Source of the DNA: an uncultured Lachnospiraceae bacterium
GTDB taxonomy: Bacteria > Bacillota > Clostridia > Lachnospirales > Lachnospiraceae
Assembly (NCBI GenBank): GCA_910585075.1
Contig: CAJUED010000013.1
Span: 33,852 to 97,851, forward strand
Direction: 5' to 3'
Length of the DNA stretch: 64,000 bases
Below the pieces are notes generated by a model. The model ran no database searches, was not told the DNA's origin, and saw nothing but the letters and a program-made list of their open reading frames with translations. Position numbers and translations under genes: made by a program. The first letter of the stretch is position 1. The number at the start of each line of letters is the position of its first letter. Of the stretch, positions 25,082 to 33,816 are shown one piece after another.

Positions 25082-26782
25082 TCACTGTGGCATTTCACAG
25101 TCAAGTCCGCGCCACACACCCAACTTCAAAAAGTCTTCCGCCATATGTTCCGCCTGATGAATGATTTGTGGCTCATATCCCATAATATTTAACAGCCTGA
25201 TAGCATTGCGGGTATCTGCCCGCCCTTCCATGATTTTGTAGCTGAAAAAAATATCGTTTTCCTCAATTTCTTCTGAAAAATGATAGTTTCGATATATTTT
25301 TTCCAAAATATGCGTCAGCTCAATATCATGGGTGGCCGCAAAGCAAAGACAATTTTTTCTTGAGAGACTCTCTAATATCTGCGCCGAAGCGGCAATCCGC
25401 TCCACCGTATTGGTTCCTCGCAACACCTCATCCACAAAACATAATACAGGGCATGCGGCGTCAGCCGTCAAATCCAAAATCCGTTTCAAAGCCTTGATTT
25501 CCACCATATAGTAACTCTCGCCGCTTGTCAGATCATCCCGAAGGCTCATGGAAGACACAGTATAAAACATTGTACTTTTGTAACCTGCTCCGAGACAGGT
25601 GTGAATGGTCTGTGCAAAGATGCTGTTAATTGCCAGGGTCTTTAAAAAAGTTGACTTTCCTGATGCATTGGAACCGGTAATCAACACACTCTGCCCTGTC
25701 TTTATATCATTGGTCACAGGTTCCGCGATAAGGGGATGGTATAATTCCTTTGCCTCAATTCCGATTTCCTTTGTAAACTCAGGCACACAGAAACAGGGAA
25801 GGGATTCCCTGTAAGCGCCAATGGCAATCATGGCTTCTATTTTTCCCAATATGGTAATCATTGCGTCTATCTCGGATAAGTGTTTCCGCACCTGGGCCAG
25901 CATTTGATTAAATTTGATCAAATCCACATGAAATCCCATCCTGATAAAGTCCAGAAACATATCGAGAGGATTTCCGGAACCTGACATACGCCCCCCGGAC
26001 ATCAGAAGAAAAGAGCCCCGTTTAAAGCCACCCATAGCGGCGCTGCTCTTTTTTAAGGTTTCAAATTCATCCCGAAGCACATCCACTCTGTGGGGATACA
26101 GCTTTTTCACCCCGTCAAGCACCTTGAACACGTAGGTAAAGCTTGTGATATAGGGCTCAATCTCCTCTTTTACCTTGAAGTAGCTGACATTATTGAAAAC
26201 CAAAATACACACAAAGGCAACAAGACCCATGGGAAAGTTTACAAACATAAAGGCAATCCCCAGCATCAGCAGACATATGGAAATATAATCGGCCAGATTG
26301 CTTCGGTTACCGAGCCTGTCCAGATAGTCCAGATAGTCGTAAACGGAAAATTTCCCCGTTCTTCCCAGATTGCTGAAGATAAACTGATAAGCAACCCTCT
26401 CATCCGGATGGTTCCTGAAAAATTCTATGATTTCTTCCCGGCGGTCAAGCTCCCCCTCCTCAAGACAGGGCTTCCTTAAAACATAATACAGGTATTCCTC
26501 GCCCGCAGAAGAATAGGTATCGTTTATCCTTTGGAATATTTCATCCATATTCAGGTCATTCCATGTGATGTCGTCAATGGAAAATCCCTCTTTATGCTTC
26601 AAAAAATAATGCGAAATATGTTCATACTGCTCCGGTTTGTATTCCCTTTGGGGAGGTACTCCGTAAGCGTCATAAAGATTTCTAATGAAATTTTTTTCCG
26701 ATTTTTTATAGTCATAAAGGCCCTTTGCCATAAAAAGCACGATAAGCCCTGCCATTGCTGCTGCAAAAATAATATATTCCAT
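25082..26782 (-). CDS. Membrane-associated MutS-family ATPase
   Basis: This 566-residue protein has an N-terminal membrane helix (IIFAAAMAGLIVLFMA), a second hydrophobic hairpin near residues 170-205 (ISICLLMLGIAFMFVNFPM), a helical lever-like region, and a C-terminal MutS domain V ATPase: Walker A GSNASGKST, then SLRDDLTSGESYYMVE, Walker B VLCFVDEVLRGTN and the switch AATHDIELTH. The mismatch-recognition and connector domains of MutS are absent. This type of MutS-related protein in Firmicutes has no settled function. It begins 3 bp after the chemoreceptor stop codon, so the two are co-transcribed. Confidence 0.85.
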   Translation of the reverse strand: MEYIIFAAAMAGLIVLFMAKGLYDYKKSEKNFIRNLYDAYGVPPQREYKPEQYEHISHYFLKHKEGFSIDDITWNDLNMDEIFQRINDTYSSAGEEYLYYVLRKPCLEEGELDRREEIIEFFRNHPDERVAYQFIFSNLGRTGKFSVYDYLDYLDRLGNRSNLADYISICLLMLGIAFMFVNFPMGLVAFVCILVFNNVSYFKVKEEIEPYITSFTYVFKVLDGVKKLYPHRVDVLRDEFETLKKSSAAMGGFKRGSFLLMSGGRMSGSGNPLDMFLDFIRMGFHVDLIKFNQMLAQVRKHLSEIDAMITILGKIEAMIAIGAYRESLPCFCVPEFTKEIGIEAKELYHPLIAEPVTNDIKTGQSVLITGSNASGKSTFLKTLAINSIFAQTIHTCLGAGYKSTMFYTVSSMSLRDDLTSGESYYMVEIKALKRILDLTADAACPVLCFVDEVLRGTNTVERIAASAQILESLSRKNCLCFAATHDIELTHILEKIYRNYHFSEEIEENDIFFSYKIMEGRADTRNAIRLLNIMGYEPQIIHQAEHMAEDFLKLGVWRGLDCEMPQ

Positions 26783-26785
26783 AGT

Positions 26786-28492
26786 TTATTCCACAATAAA
26801 TTTCTTGACGCTTTCTTCAAGTTCCGTGGCGATACCGTTGAGCTGTTTTGCATTTTCAGCAATATTGGCAACCGTTGTACCCGCTTCTGCTGCGGAAGCG
26901 GAGGTTTGCTCCGTGCTGGCCGCATTCTGCTGGGCAATTGCGTTCAGGTTCTGAACCACATCCACCACTCTCACTCTTGCCTCATCCAATTCCTGGGTCT
27001 TTGACGCAATCATGCCGATGCTCTCGATAGAATGGTCGATGCCTTCTTTTACATTGTGAAAGGCGTGCTCTGTTCGAATCACATTTTCATTCTGCTGGCC
27101 GATGATGGTACGCACTTCCTTCATGGTCTGAACGGATTCCTCCGAATCTTTAATCAGAGAGTGAATGATATCGTCAATCTGCCTTGCGGATTCATTGGAC
27201 TGCTCCGCAAGCTTCTGTATCTGAGTTGCAACCACAGCAAATCCGCGGCCCTGCTCTCCCGCCCTGGCAGCTTCAATAGAGGCGTTAAGCGAAAGCAGAT
27301 TGGTTTCTTCCGCAATTTCACTGATAATGTCCGTAGCCTCCTTTATCTTTAACGCCGATTCATTGGTTGTGTTGGTCTGATCATATACAATCTGAACGGC
27401 TTCTCTGGTTCTCTGGTTTGTGCTGCTCAGCTCTGAGAGAATCACCATTGCTTCCTCTCCGGCATCACGAACCTTATGAGCATTTTCTCTCAAAGATTCC
27501 ATTTCCCTGCTGGTATCTTCCACCATATTTCCCATTAGAATAATATCTTCCGTTGCCGCCTGGGTCTCCTGGGCCTGTGATGTCGCTCCCTGGGCAATCT
27601 CAGAAATAGCCTTTTCAATCTGTTCCACCGCTATGGCAGTTTCCCCTGAGCCTGTGCTGAGCCCGCCGGAAGCCTCATACAGATTATCACTGCTTGTAAC
27701 GATTCCTTTTACCATGGAGACCATCTCTTTTCGCAGGCTGTCAATAGACCTGCCCATAACGCCGATTTCGTCCTTCTGCCTGTTCACATATGCCTGAAGC
27801 TTATTTTCCGTAAAGTTCATTTCGGACAGGCTGGTAATAATTTCGGTGATTTTCTTAATGGGCCTGACAATCCGAATGGACAGTACAAAGCCAAGTACAC
27901 TGCACAGTATCAGAATAAAACATGCGGCATAGCAGCTGTTTTTCAGGATTACGGTGGAGCCTGCCAGAATCTGCTCCTCGTCGGCGGTGATTACCACCAC
28001 ATAATCCATATTTTCTCCAACATAATAAGATGCATACTTCATGGCACCCTGAAATTTGTAGGTAATTACATCTGTTTCCGGTCTGCGTCCTTTTGCAATC
28101 TCACCAATAATCTGCTTCACGGCGTCATTTTCAACCGGCTGGCCGATTTTGTCAGCAGTTGGGTGATAGAGCATTGTCCCGTCGGCAGATACCGCATAAG
28201 CATAGCTGGAATCCATATTATGTATGCTCACGTCCCCTAACACGCTGCCCAGATTTTCAGCGGCAAGGGCCGTATCTGCGCCGATGTACTCCGCCTCTTT
28301 GTCAATATTTTCTCCTGCTACAAGCACCACATCTTTCATGTAGCTTTTAATCATTTCCGACTGGCTCTCATCCACAAGGGGAATCACCGTCCACATACAT
28401 AAAACTGTTGTAATTAACACCGTCATGATAACGAGCAGCGTAATTTTGGTTTTTATGGAATTAAAAAAAGATACTTTATTTTTATTCTCCAT
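26786..28492 (-). CDS. Methyl-accepting chemotaxis protein
   Basis: About 568 residues from the ATG behind GGATGGAGG. Layout: membrane helix 1 (ITLLVIMTVLITTVLCMW), an outer single-Cache-like sensor of about 150 residues (SYAYAVSADGTMLYHPTADK), membrane helix 2 (SCYAACFILILCSVLGFVL), HAMP (IRIVRPIKKITEIITSLSE) and the coiled-coil signalling domain with the tip EETNLLSLNASIEAARAGEQGRGFAVVA. Methylation-type Glu/Gln pairs flank the tip. It should pass ligand signals to CheA/CheW, which are not in the window. Confidence 0.95.
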   Translation of the reverse strand: MENKNKVSFFNSIKTKITLLVIMTVLITTVLCMWTVIPLVDESQSEMIKSYMKDVVLVAGENIDKEAEYIGADTALAAENLGSVLGDVSIHNMDSSYAYAVSADGTMLYHPTADKIGQPVENDAVKQIIGEIAKGRRPETDVITYKFQGAMKYASYYVGENMDYVVVITADEEQILAGSTVILKNSCYAACFILILCSVLGFVLSIRIVRPIKKITEIITSLSEMNFTENKLQAYVNRQKDEIGVMGRSIDSLRKEMVSMVKGIVTSSDNLYEASGGLSTGSGETAIAVEQIEKAISEIAQGATSQAQETQAATEDIILMGNMVEDTSREMESLRENAHKVRDAGEEAMVILSELSSTNQRTREAVQIVYDQTNTTNESALKIKEATDIISEIAEETNLLSLNASIEAARAGEQGRGFAVVATQIQKLAEQSNESARQIDDIIHSLIKDSEESVQTMKEVRTIIGQQNENVIRTEHAFHNVKEGIDHSIESIGMIASKTQELDEARVRVVDVVQNLNAIAQQNAASTEQTSASAAEAGTTVANIAENAKQLNGIATELEESVKKFIVE

Positions 28493-28522
28493 AATTTGCC
28501 TCCATCCTAAAATTTGATTCAC

Positions 28523-28565
28523 GCGGTTCAGTCCTGAAAGGTTTCCGTTATTTTTTCTGAACCGC
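28523..28565. other. Inverted repeat between amidohydrolase and chemoreceptor genes
   Basis: GCGGTTCAG (28523-28531) and CTGAACCGC (28557-28565) are perfectly complementary around a 25-nt AT-rich loop, directly before the amidohydrolase stop as read on the plus strand. There is no T tail after the stem, so it may be a processing or stability hairpin rather than a terminator. Confidence 0.4.
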
Positions 28566-28568
28566 CTT

Positions 28569-29873
28569 TTAGTCACTCATTATTTTTTGTAAAATACATT
28601 CCGTATTTTCGTAGATATCTTCCGGTTTCCCATTTGTATGGAAAAGACCGTTTTCGTAAAGTATGGTTCCTCCTACCATGGTCATAATAACATTCTGTTT
28701 GCTTCCACTGTAAACCAGGTTTTTGGCGATATGATTCAGCGGTCTCATATTGGGCTGGTTTAAATCAATCATGATGATATCTGCCAGCTTTCCTGCCGCA
28801 AGTGTATCAGCTTCCTTAAGGCCCATGGCATGGGCGCCGTTTACTGTGGCCATCTTAAGTACCTCCATGGCGTCCACTGCGGAGGCGTCCTTTTCTTTCA
28901 GCTTGGCAAGGCCTGTCACCAGAAACATTTCCCGAAACATGTCAAGGCAATTGTTGCTGGCAGGTCCGTCCGTTCCGATTGCTACGTTAACCCCTGCCTT
29001 TAAGTAATCTGAAATAGGTGCGATACCGCTGGCAAGCTTGGTGTTTGACCCCGGATTCGTCACCGCATAGAGCCCTTTCCGGCTCATGATCTCAATATCC
29101 TGAGACGTCATGTGAACGCAATGGTAGCCGCCTCCACCGTAATCGAACATCCCCAGGGAGTCGAGAAAGGCCATAGGCGTCATGCCATAGCGGGAAATGC
29201 ACCCTGACACCTCGCTTTCCGTTTCCGCAAGATGGGTAAAGACCGGCGCCTTATATTTGTGGGCAAGAGCCGCAATTTTCTCAAGCAGCTGCTTTGAACA
29301 GGTGTATTCCGCGTGGAATCCCAGCATATAAGACTGGAGCGGGCTTCTGTGATTGAGCTTTTGGTACATCTCCTCCACCAGCTCCGGAGACTGGCTGAAA
29401 TTATTCACTGCTCCCACCTGCACACAGCGCATACCCATGTTGTCAAAGGCGTCCGCAATGGACTCCGGCGTCAAATACATATCAAACACAGCGGTAATTC
29501 CACTGGTAAGATACTCTAAAACCGCCAGTCTTGACAGTTCATAAATATCTTCCGCCGTCATCTTTGCTTCCACCGGGAAGATTTTGTTATTCAGCCATTC
29601 GTCCAGGGGCAGATCGTCCGCGAAGGAACGCAGCAGCGTCATGCCCGAATGGGTGTGGGCGTCCTTAAAACCGGGCATGAGAAGATTTTTCTTACAGTCA
29701 ATCTCCCTGTCCCACAAAAATTTTTTTTCGGGCTGGCTGGCACAGATTTCATCGGGATTTTCGCCTTTCCCAACATAAATGATCCTGTCCCCGCTAACCC
29801 ATATTTCCCCTTCGAAAATCTCAGCGTCTGCAGCCATGGTAAGAATTTTAGCATTGTATAATCTTATATTCAT
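28569..29873 (-). CDS. Amidohydrolase, 5-methylthioadenosine/S-adenosylhomocysteine deaminase type
   Basis: About 434 residues from the ATG behind GGAAAGGAAG; the frame runs on upstream to 29999 without start signals. It has the metal-dependent deaminase order DAHTHSG (HxH), GFHAEYTCS, THLAETESEV (HxxE), HCVHMT and IGTDGPASNN, matching the SsnA/TrzN/MtaD branch. MtaD-type enzymes deaminate methylthioadenosine, SAH or adenosine to the inosine form. The next genes upstream are cytidine deaminase and purine nucleoside phosphorylase, so a role in nucleoside salvage fits well. Exact substrate is inferred. Confidence 0.82.
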   Translation of the reverse strand: MNIRLYNAKILTMAADAEIFEGEIWVSGDRIIYVGKGENPDEICASQPEKKFLWDREIDCKKNLLMPGFKDAHTHSGMTLLRSFADDLPLDEWLNNKIFPVEAKMTAEDIYELSRLAVLEYLTSGITAVFDMYLTPESIADAFDNMGMRCVQVGAVNNFSQSPELVEEMYQKLNHRSPLQSYMLGFHAEYTCSKQLLEKIAALAHKYKAPVFTHLAETESEVSGCISRYGMTPMAFLDSLGMFDYGGGGYHCVHMTSQDIEIMSRKGLYAVTNPGSNTKLASGIAPISDYLKAGVNVAIGTDGPASNNCLDMFREMFLVTGLAKLKEKDASAVDAMEVLKMATVNGAHAMGLKEADTLAAGKLADIIMIDLNQPNMRPLNHIAKNLVYSGSKQNVIMTMVGGTILYENGLFHTNGKPEDIYENTECILQKIMSD

Positions 29874-30000
29874 ATGAGTCTTCCTTTCCCTTAACGCCGA
29901 GGGCTTCGCCCGGCCCACAGGAATTTTAACCGACCGGCGGAAAATGAGCGGGCCGGTTTTCAAATTTCCCGCAAAAACTGCCTGCTCCCCTCTGCCCACA

Positions 30001-30456
30001 TCAGCGTAGATTTTCCGGCCCGAAGCTTTCAGGAAGCAGCTCTTTTAAAAGATACGCTTTGTAATCCCTCTCGCTTCTTGCTACAATCACATAAAACAGG
30101 TCGGGATCTGTAAATTCCCGCAAAACCTGCCTGCATACGCCACAGGGAAATGCATACTGGCTTATGACCTCCCCCTTAGGGCTTCCCACCACTGCAATTG
30201 CCTTAAATCTGTGCCACCCCTCGCTTACCGCCTTAAAAACGGCGGTTCTCTCCGCACAGACAGAGGGGCCGTAGGCCGCGTTTTCTATGTTGCATCCGGT
30301 GTAAATCCGCAGTTCATTAGTGAGCACTGCGGCTCCCACCATATAGTTTGAATAGGGGGTATAGGCTTTTTTTCGGGCCTCCATTGCCGAGCGTATCAGC
30401 TCGGTAACCGGAATATCTTCCGGCATCTTTGGCCTGCTTTTTTCTGTTCTTTCCAT
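30001..30456 (-). CDS. cdd: Cytidine deaminase
   Basis: This 151-residue homotetrameric-type enzyme converts cytidine and deoxycytidine to uridine forms. Zinc ligands and proton shuttle are seen as CAE (Cys67, Glu69) and PCGVC (Cys105, Cys108), with CNIENAAYGPSVCAERTA giving the substrate loop. The N-terminal 18 residues are an extra leader compared with the Bacillus enzyme. Start ATG behind GAGGG, 20 bp after the purine nucleoside phosphorylase stop. Confidence 0.95.
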   Translation of the reverse strand: MERTEKSRPKMPEDIPVTELIRSAMEARKKAYTPYSNYMVGAAVLTNELRIYTGCNIENAAYGPSVCAERTAVFKAVSEGWHRFKAIAVVGSPKGEVISQYAFPCGVCRQVLREFTDPDLFYVIVARSERDYKAYLLKELLPESFGPENLR

Positions 30457-30476
30457 AAAAATCCCTCATTGTAAAA

Positions 30477-31298
30477 TCAGAAAGCTGCAATTGATTCCGT
30501 GATCAGTTTCCGGAACAGCGGCGCCGCCTTGCTGGACGCTTCCTGGACTTCCTCATGGGTAAGAGGCTGATCTGTCATACCTGCCGCTAAATTTGAAACA
30601 CAGGAAATGCCGCATATTTTCATGCCCATATGGTTGGCCGCAATGGCCTCCACAACCGTACTCATACCTACCGCATCAGCTCCAAGTCCCCGGAGCATGT
30701 GAATTTCAGCGGGGGATTCAAAAGAAGGCCCTGTCAGCTGGACGTAAATGCCCTCTTTTAACGGAATATCGCAATCTTTTGCCTTTGTACGGATAATTTC
30801 CTGAAGGTCGGGATCGTAAACCTTGCTCATATCCGGGAAACGGCATCCCAGTTCCTCTATGTTTGCGCCAATCAGCGGATTGGGTGCAAAACATGAAATG
30901 TGGTCCTTAATCAGCATAAAGCTTCCTGCCGTAAAGTCAGGATTGATTCCTCCGGATGCGTTGGTTAAAAACAAAATTTCCGCTCCCATTTTTTTCATAA
31001 GGCGTGTAGGCAGCACCACATCCGTGATAGGGTATCCCTCATAATAGTGGACCCGCCCTTTCATGCAGACAACGGGCACATCCTTTACATAGCCGAAAAT
31101 AAATTTCCCTTCATGGCCGGGGACGGTGGAAACCGGAAAATCAGCAATTTCACTGTAGGAAATCTCCGCTTTTACATCCATGGTATCCGCGTAATTGCCA
31201 AGACCCGAGCCCAGTACAAGCGCCACTTTAGGCTGAAAGGGAAGCCTGTCTTTTATGCTTTCATAGCATTTCTCAATCTTTTCATATACCTGATTCAT
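30477..31298 (-). CDS. punA: Purine nucleoside phosphorylase I
   Basis: About 273 residues from the ATG behind GGAGGG. This is the trimeric, inosine/guanosine-type enzyme: phosphate-site motifs LGSGLGNYAD and HEGKFIFGY, RVHYYEGY, LTNASGGIN, and the purine site TGPSFESPAEIHMLRGLGADAVGMSTV with Glu and the C-terminal SNLAAGMTDQPLTHEEV. It splits purine nucleosides to base and (deoxy)ribose 1-phosphate. It is the first gene of a three-gene salvage operon. Confidence 0.95.
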   Translation of the reverse strand: MNQVYEKIEKCYESIKDRLPFQPKVALVLGSGLGNYADTMDVKAEISYSEIADFPVSTVPGHEGKFIFGYVKDVPVVCMKGRVHYYEGYPITDVVLPTRLMKKMGAEILFLTNASGGINPDFTAGSFMLIKDHISCFAPNPLIGANIEELGCRFPDMSKVYDPDLQEIIRTKAKDCDIPLKEGIYVQLTGPSFESPAEIHMLRGLGADAVGMSTVVEAIAANHMGMKICGISCVSNLAAGMTDQPLTHEEVQEASSKAAPLFRKLITESIAAF

Positions 31299-31383
31299 CT
31301 GACCCTCCACATAATTTATTTTTAGTCAAAACACTACATTATGATATTACCACAGAAACGTGGCCGGTGCAATCAAACAAAAT

Positions 31384-31442
31384 AAAAAACAAAGAATGCC
31401 GGTGCGCCGCACAAAAAGTGTGTGGCACAGAAGCATTCTTTG
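31384..31442 (-). terminator. Rho-independent terminator of spoIVA
   Basis: On the minus strand CAAAGAATGC and GCATTCTTTG (31390-31399, 31433-31442) form the outer stem, with partial GTGC/GCAC pairing inside, followed by TTTTTT. It lies 40 bp after the spoIVA stop. Confidence 0.8.
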
Positions 31443-31480
31443 CGAAAAATATACTGTGTTCAAAACCATTATGACGCAGG

Positions 31481-32968
31481 CTATATGATGATGCAGACCA
31501 TACCGCCATTGGAATCGTTGACGATTTTCTGCATGGTTTCCTGGAGCTTTAACTGGCTCTCGTCTCCTATCATGGTCAGCTTGCCGGTGATTCCGTCGTT
31601 TACCAGCTGCTCCACGGATTTACCGAAGATGTTGGTCTCCCAGATACCAGCCTCACTCTGGCTTGAGTCGGTAATAAAACGGATTAAATCCTGGGCCTGT
31701 TCTTCGGAACCCACGATAGGGGATATTTCCGTCTCTATGTTGGCGCGGATCATGTGAATGCTGGGGCTGACCGCCCGGATTTTCACCCCAAATTTGTTTC
31801 CGTGCTTTGTCACTTCGGGTTTATCTAACTTGATTTCGCTGCGCTCGGGCGTAACCACACCATATCCCTTTTGTCTGACGGAATCAACGGCATGGAGGAC
31901 CTTTACATATTCCCGTTTCATTTTGGACATTTCCTTAAGGACAGACAGTAAATGATATTCATTGTCTATGGGTTCGCCCACCATATCGCTGAGCATCTCA
32001 TAATAGTAGGCGTCGTCCACATCCAGCCATACCCTGATGCAGCCGTCAGCCATATCAATACTGTCCATCTTGCACTTTTTGATAAAAGGACCTTCTAAGT
32101 TGATCGGATTATTTTTTACATCCCGGATGCAGTTGTACCGGGTCATGATTTCCTTTACCCGCTCAATCAAATCCACCTTCATTTTATGGCCTGAAGGCAG
32201 CATTTCCACCCATTTGGGCATATAAAACTCTATCATGGTAAGCGGAAATTCATAGAGAATATTTTCCAGTATCTGGTGAATGTCTTCTTTTTTTAACTGC
32301 TCGCAGTTAACGGGCATCACCGACACCGCATACTTATCTTCCATCTCCTGTGCCAGTTTTATAGCTTCCTCACCGTAAGGTTTTGCCGTATTGAGCAGTA
32401 CCACAAAGGGCTTTTTCAGCTTTTTCAGCTCTTTGATGGTGCGCTCCTGTGCTGCTTCATAGTTTTCCTTCGGAATATCCCCAAAACTGCCGTCGCAGGT
32501 TATCACTATCCCGATGGTGGAATGGTCGTTGATAACCTTTCTGGTACCGATTTCCGCCGCCTGTGTAAAGGGGATTTCCTCTGAAAACCAGGGAGTTTTT
32601 ACCATGCGCTCCGTCTCGTCCTCCATGTGGCCGGTAGCCCCCTCCACCATATAGCCCACACAGTCAATCAGCCGCACCCTTGCTTCAATCCCCTCCCCGA
32701 AGGATAACTTCGCCGCCTCCTTGGGAATAAATTTGGGCTCCGTGGTAGTGATGGTCTTCCCACCTGCACTCTGGGGGAGCTCATCCACCACCCGCTCCTT
32801 TTCATAAGATTCCGTCATATTGGGCAGGACCATCAAATCCATAAATCTTTTGATAAAAGTGGATTTGCCGGTCCTGACCGGCCCCACAACCCCTATGTAA
32901 ATTTCTCCACCGCATCTTAGCTGGATATCATTGTATAGGTCATACTCTTTTTTTGCATTTAAGTCCAT
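31481..32968 (-). CDS. spoIVA: Stage IV sporulation protein A
   Basis: About 495 residues, the usual SpoIVA length (about 492), from the ATG behind GGAGGAG; earlier in-frame ATGs lack this site. The ATPase N-terminal domain has Walker A GPVRTGKST (about residues 29-37), GGKTITTTEPKFIP and the motif RLIDCVGYMVEGA. SpoIVA polymerises with ATP hydrolysis on the forespore surface to form the base layer of the spore coat. A sigma-E-like promoter precedes it. Strong evidence that the organism makes endospores. Confidence 0.97.
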   Translation of the reverse strand: MDLNAKKEYDLYNDIQLRCGGEIYIGVVGPVRTGKSTFIKRFMDLMVLPNMTESYEKERVVDELPQSAGGKTITTTEPKFIPKEAAKLSFGEGIEARVRLIDCVGYMVEGATGHMEDETERMVKTPWFSEEIPFTQAAEIGTRKVINDHSTIGIVITCDGSFGDIPKENYEAAQERTIKELKKLKKPFVVLLNTAKPYGEEAIKLAQEMEDKYAVSVMPVNCEQLKKEDIHQILENILYEFPLTMIEFYMPKWVEMLPSGHKMKVDLIERVKEIMTRYNCIRDVKNNPINLEGPFIKKCKMDSIDMADGCIRVWLDVDDAYYYEMLSDMVGEPIDNEYHLLSVLKEMSKMKREYVKVLHAVDSVRQKGYGVVTPERSEIKLDKPEVTKHGNKFGVKIRAVSPSIHMIRANIETEISPIVGSEEQAQDLIRFITDSSQSEAGIWETNIFGKSVEQLVNDGITGKLTMIGDESQLKLQETMQKIVNDSNGGMVCIII

Positions 32969-33031
32969 AAACTCCTCCATAATGCCAACGCCCAAAACAA
33001 AGCATTGGCCTGCCCCTTCCATATTTAGTTA

Positions 33032-33058
33032 AATGTATGTCGGGGAAGTGGAATTTAT
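33032..33058 (-). promoter_or_regulatory. Sigma-E-like promoter of spoIVA
   Basis: On the minus strand CATACATT (33032-33039) equals the sigma-E -10 consensus CATACAhT. ATAAAT (33053-33058) lies 13 bp upstream in the -35 place. spoIVA is a known mother-cell sigma-E gene, which supports the call. Confidence 0.6.
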
Positions 33059-33076
33059 TACAACCGCTTATTGGGG

Positions 33077-33775
33077 TTAAAATAAATAAAGGCGGTCTGC
33101 GTAATCCCGCAGCCATTTTTTGTGCTGCCTGTATGCGGGACAAATCCCTTCCACCAGGCGCCAGAAATTGTCCGAATGGTCCATATGCACAAGATGGCAC
33201 AGCTCATGGATGATCACGTAGTCACAGACCGGCTCCGGGGCCATTAAGATACGCCAGTTAAAGTTTAGATTTCCCTTACTGCTGCAGCTCCCCCAGCGGC
33301 TTTTCTGGTCCTTAATATGAATTTCCTGAAAGCTTACGCCCAAAATCCGTGCAAATTTCTCTGCTTTTTCCAGAAAAACCGGAAGGGCCTGCCTGCGATA
33401 CCACTTTTCCAGCTGTTCCCGTTTATATGCATAATCCGCTTCATAGGGAACCGTCATAATCAGACGGCCCGCCGCCTCCTTGATTTTTGCCCGGCTGCGG
33501 TCTTCCCTGACAACGGTCAAAACCATTTTTTCCCCCAGAAAAGAGAGTTCATCGCCGTTTTCCAGAGATAAACGGCGATGTGCCTCCTGCTCCCTGGCGT
33601 CTGCAAGCCGTTTGGCCGTAGATGTAATCCACTCCTGTTTGGACTTAACAAACCTGTCAATCTCACGGTCCGATACCCATAAGGGCGCTTTTACAATAAG
33701 ATTGCCATCCCTGTCAAAAGAGATGGCAATGGTTTTTCTGTTGCTTCTTCGCAATTGATACTGCAACTTAGTCAC
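33077..33775 (-). CDS. YgjP-like (DUF45) zinc metallopeptidase
   Basis: This 232-residue protein has the zinc motif HELCH with a downstream His in HMDHSDNFW, the layout of the YgjP/WLM-like group of minimal metallopeptidases related to SprT. The N-terminal half is beta-rich (YQLRRSNRKTIAISFDRDGNL) and contains the family segment DQKSRWGSCSSKGNLNFNWRI. The physiological substrate is unknown. It is encoded between tyrS and spoIVA on the same strand. Confidence 0.85.
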   Translation of the reverse strand: MTKLQYQLRRSNRKTIAISFDRDGNLIVKAPLWVSDREIDRFVKSKQEWITSTAKRLADAREQEAHRRLSLENGDELSFLGEKMVLTVVREDRSRAKIKEAAGRLIMTVPYEADYAYKREQLEKWYRRQALPVFLEKAEKFARILGVSFQEIHIKDQKSRWGSCSSKGNLNFNWRILMAPEPVCDYVIIHELCHLVHMDHSDNFWRLVEGICPAYRQHKKWLRDYADRLYLF

Positions 33776-33816
33776 CTTTCCTCATACAACCGTCATTCGG
33801 ATTCTAAATGTATCTT

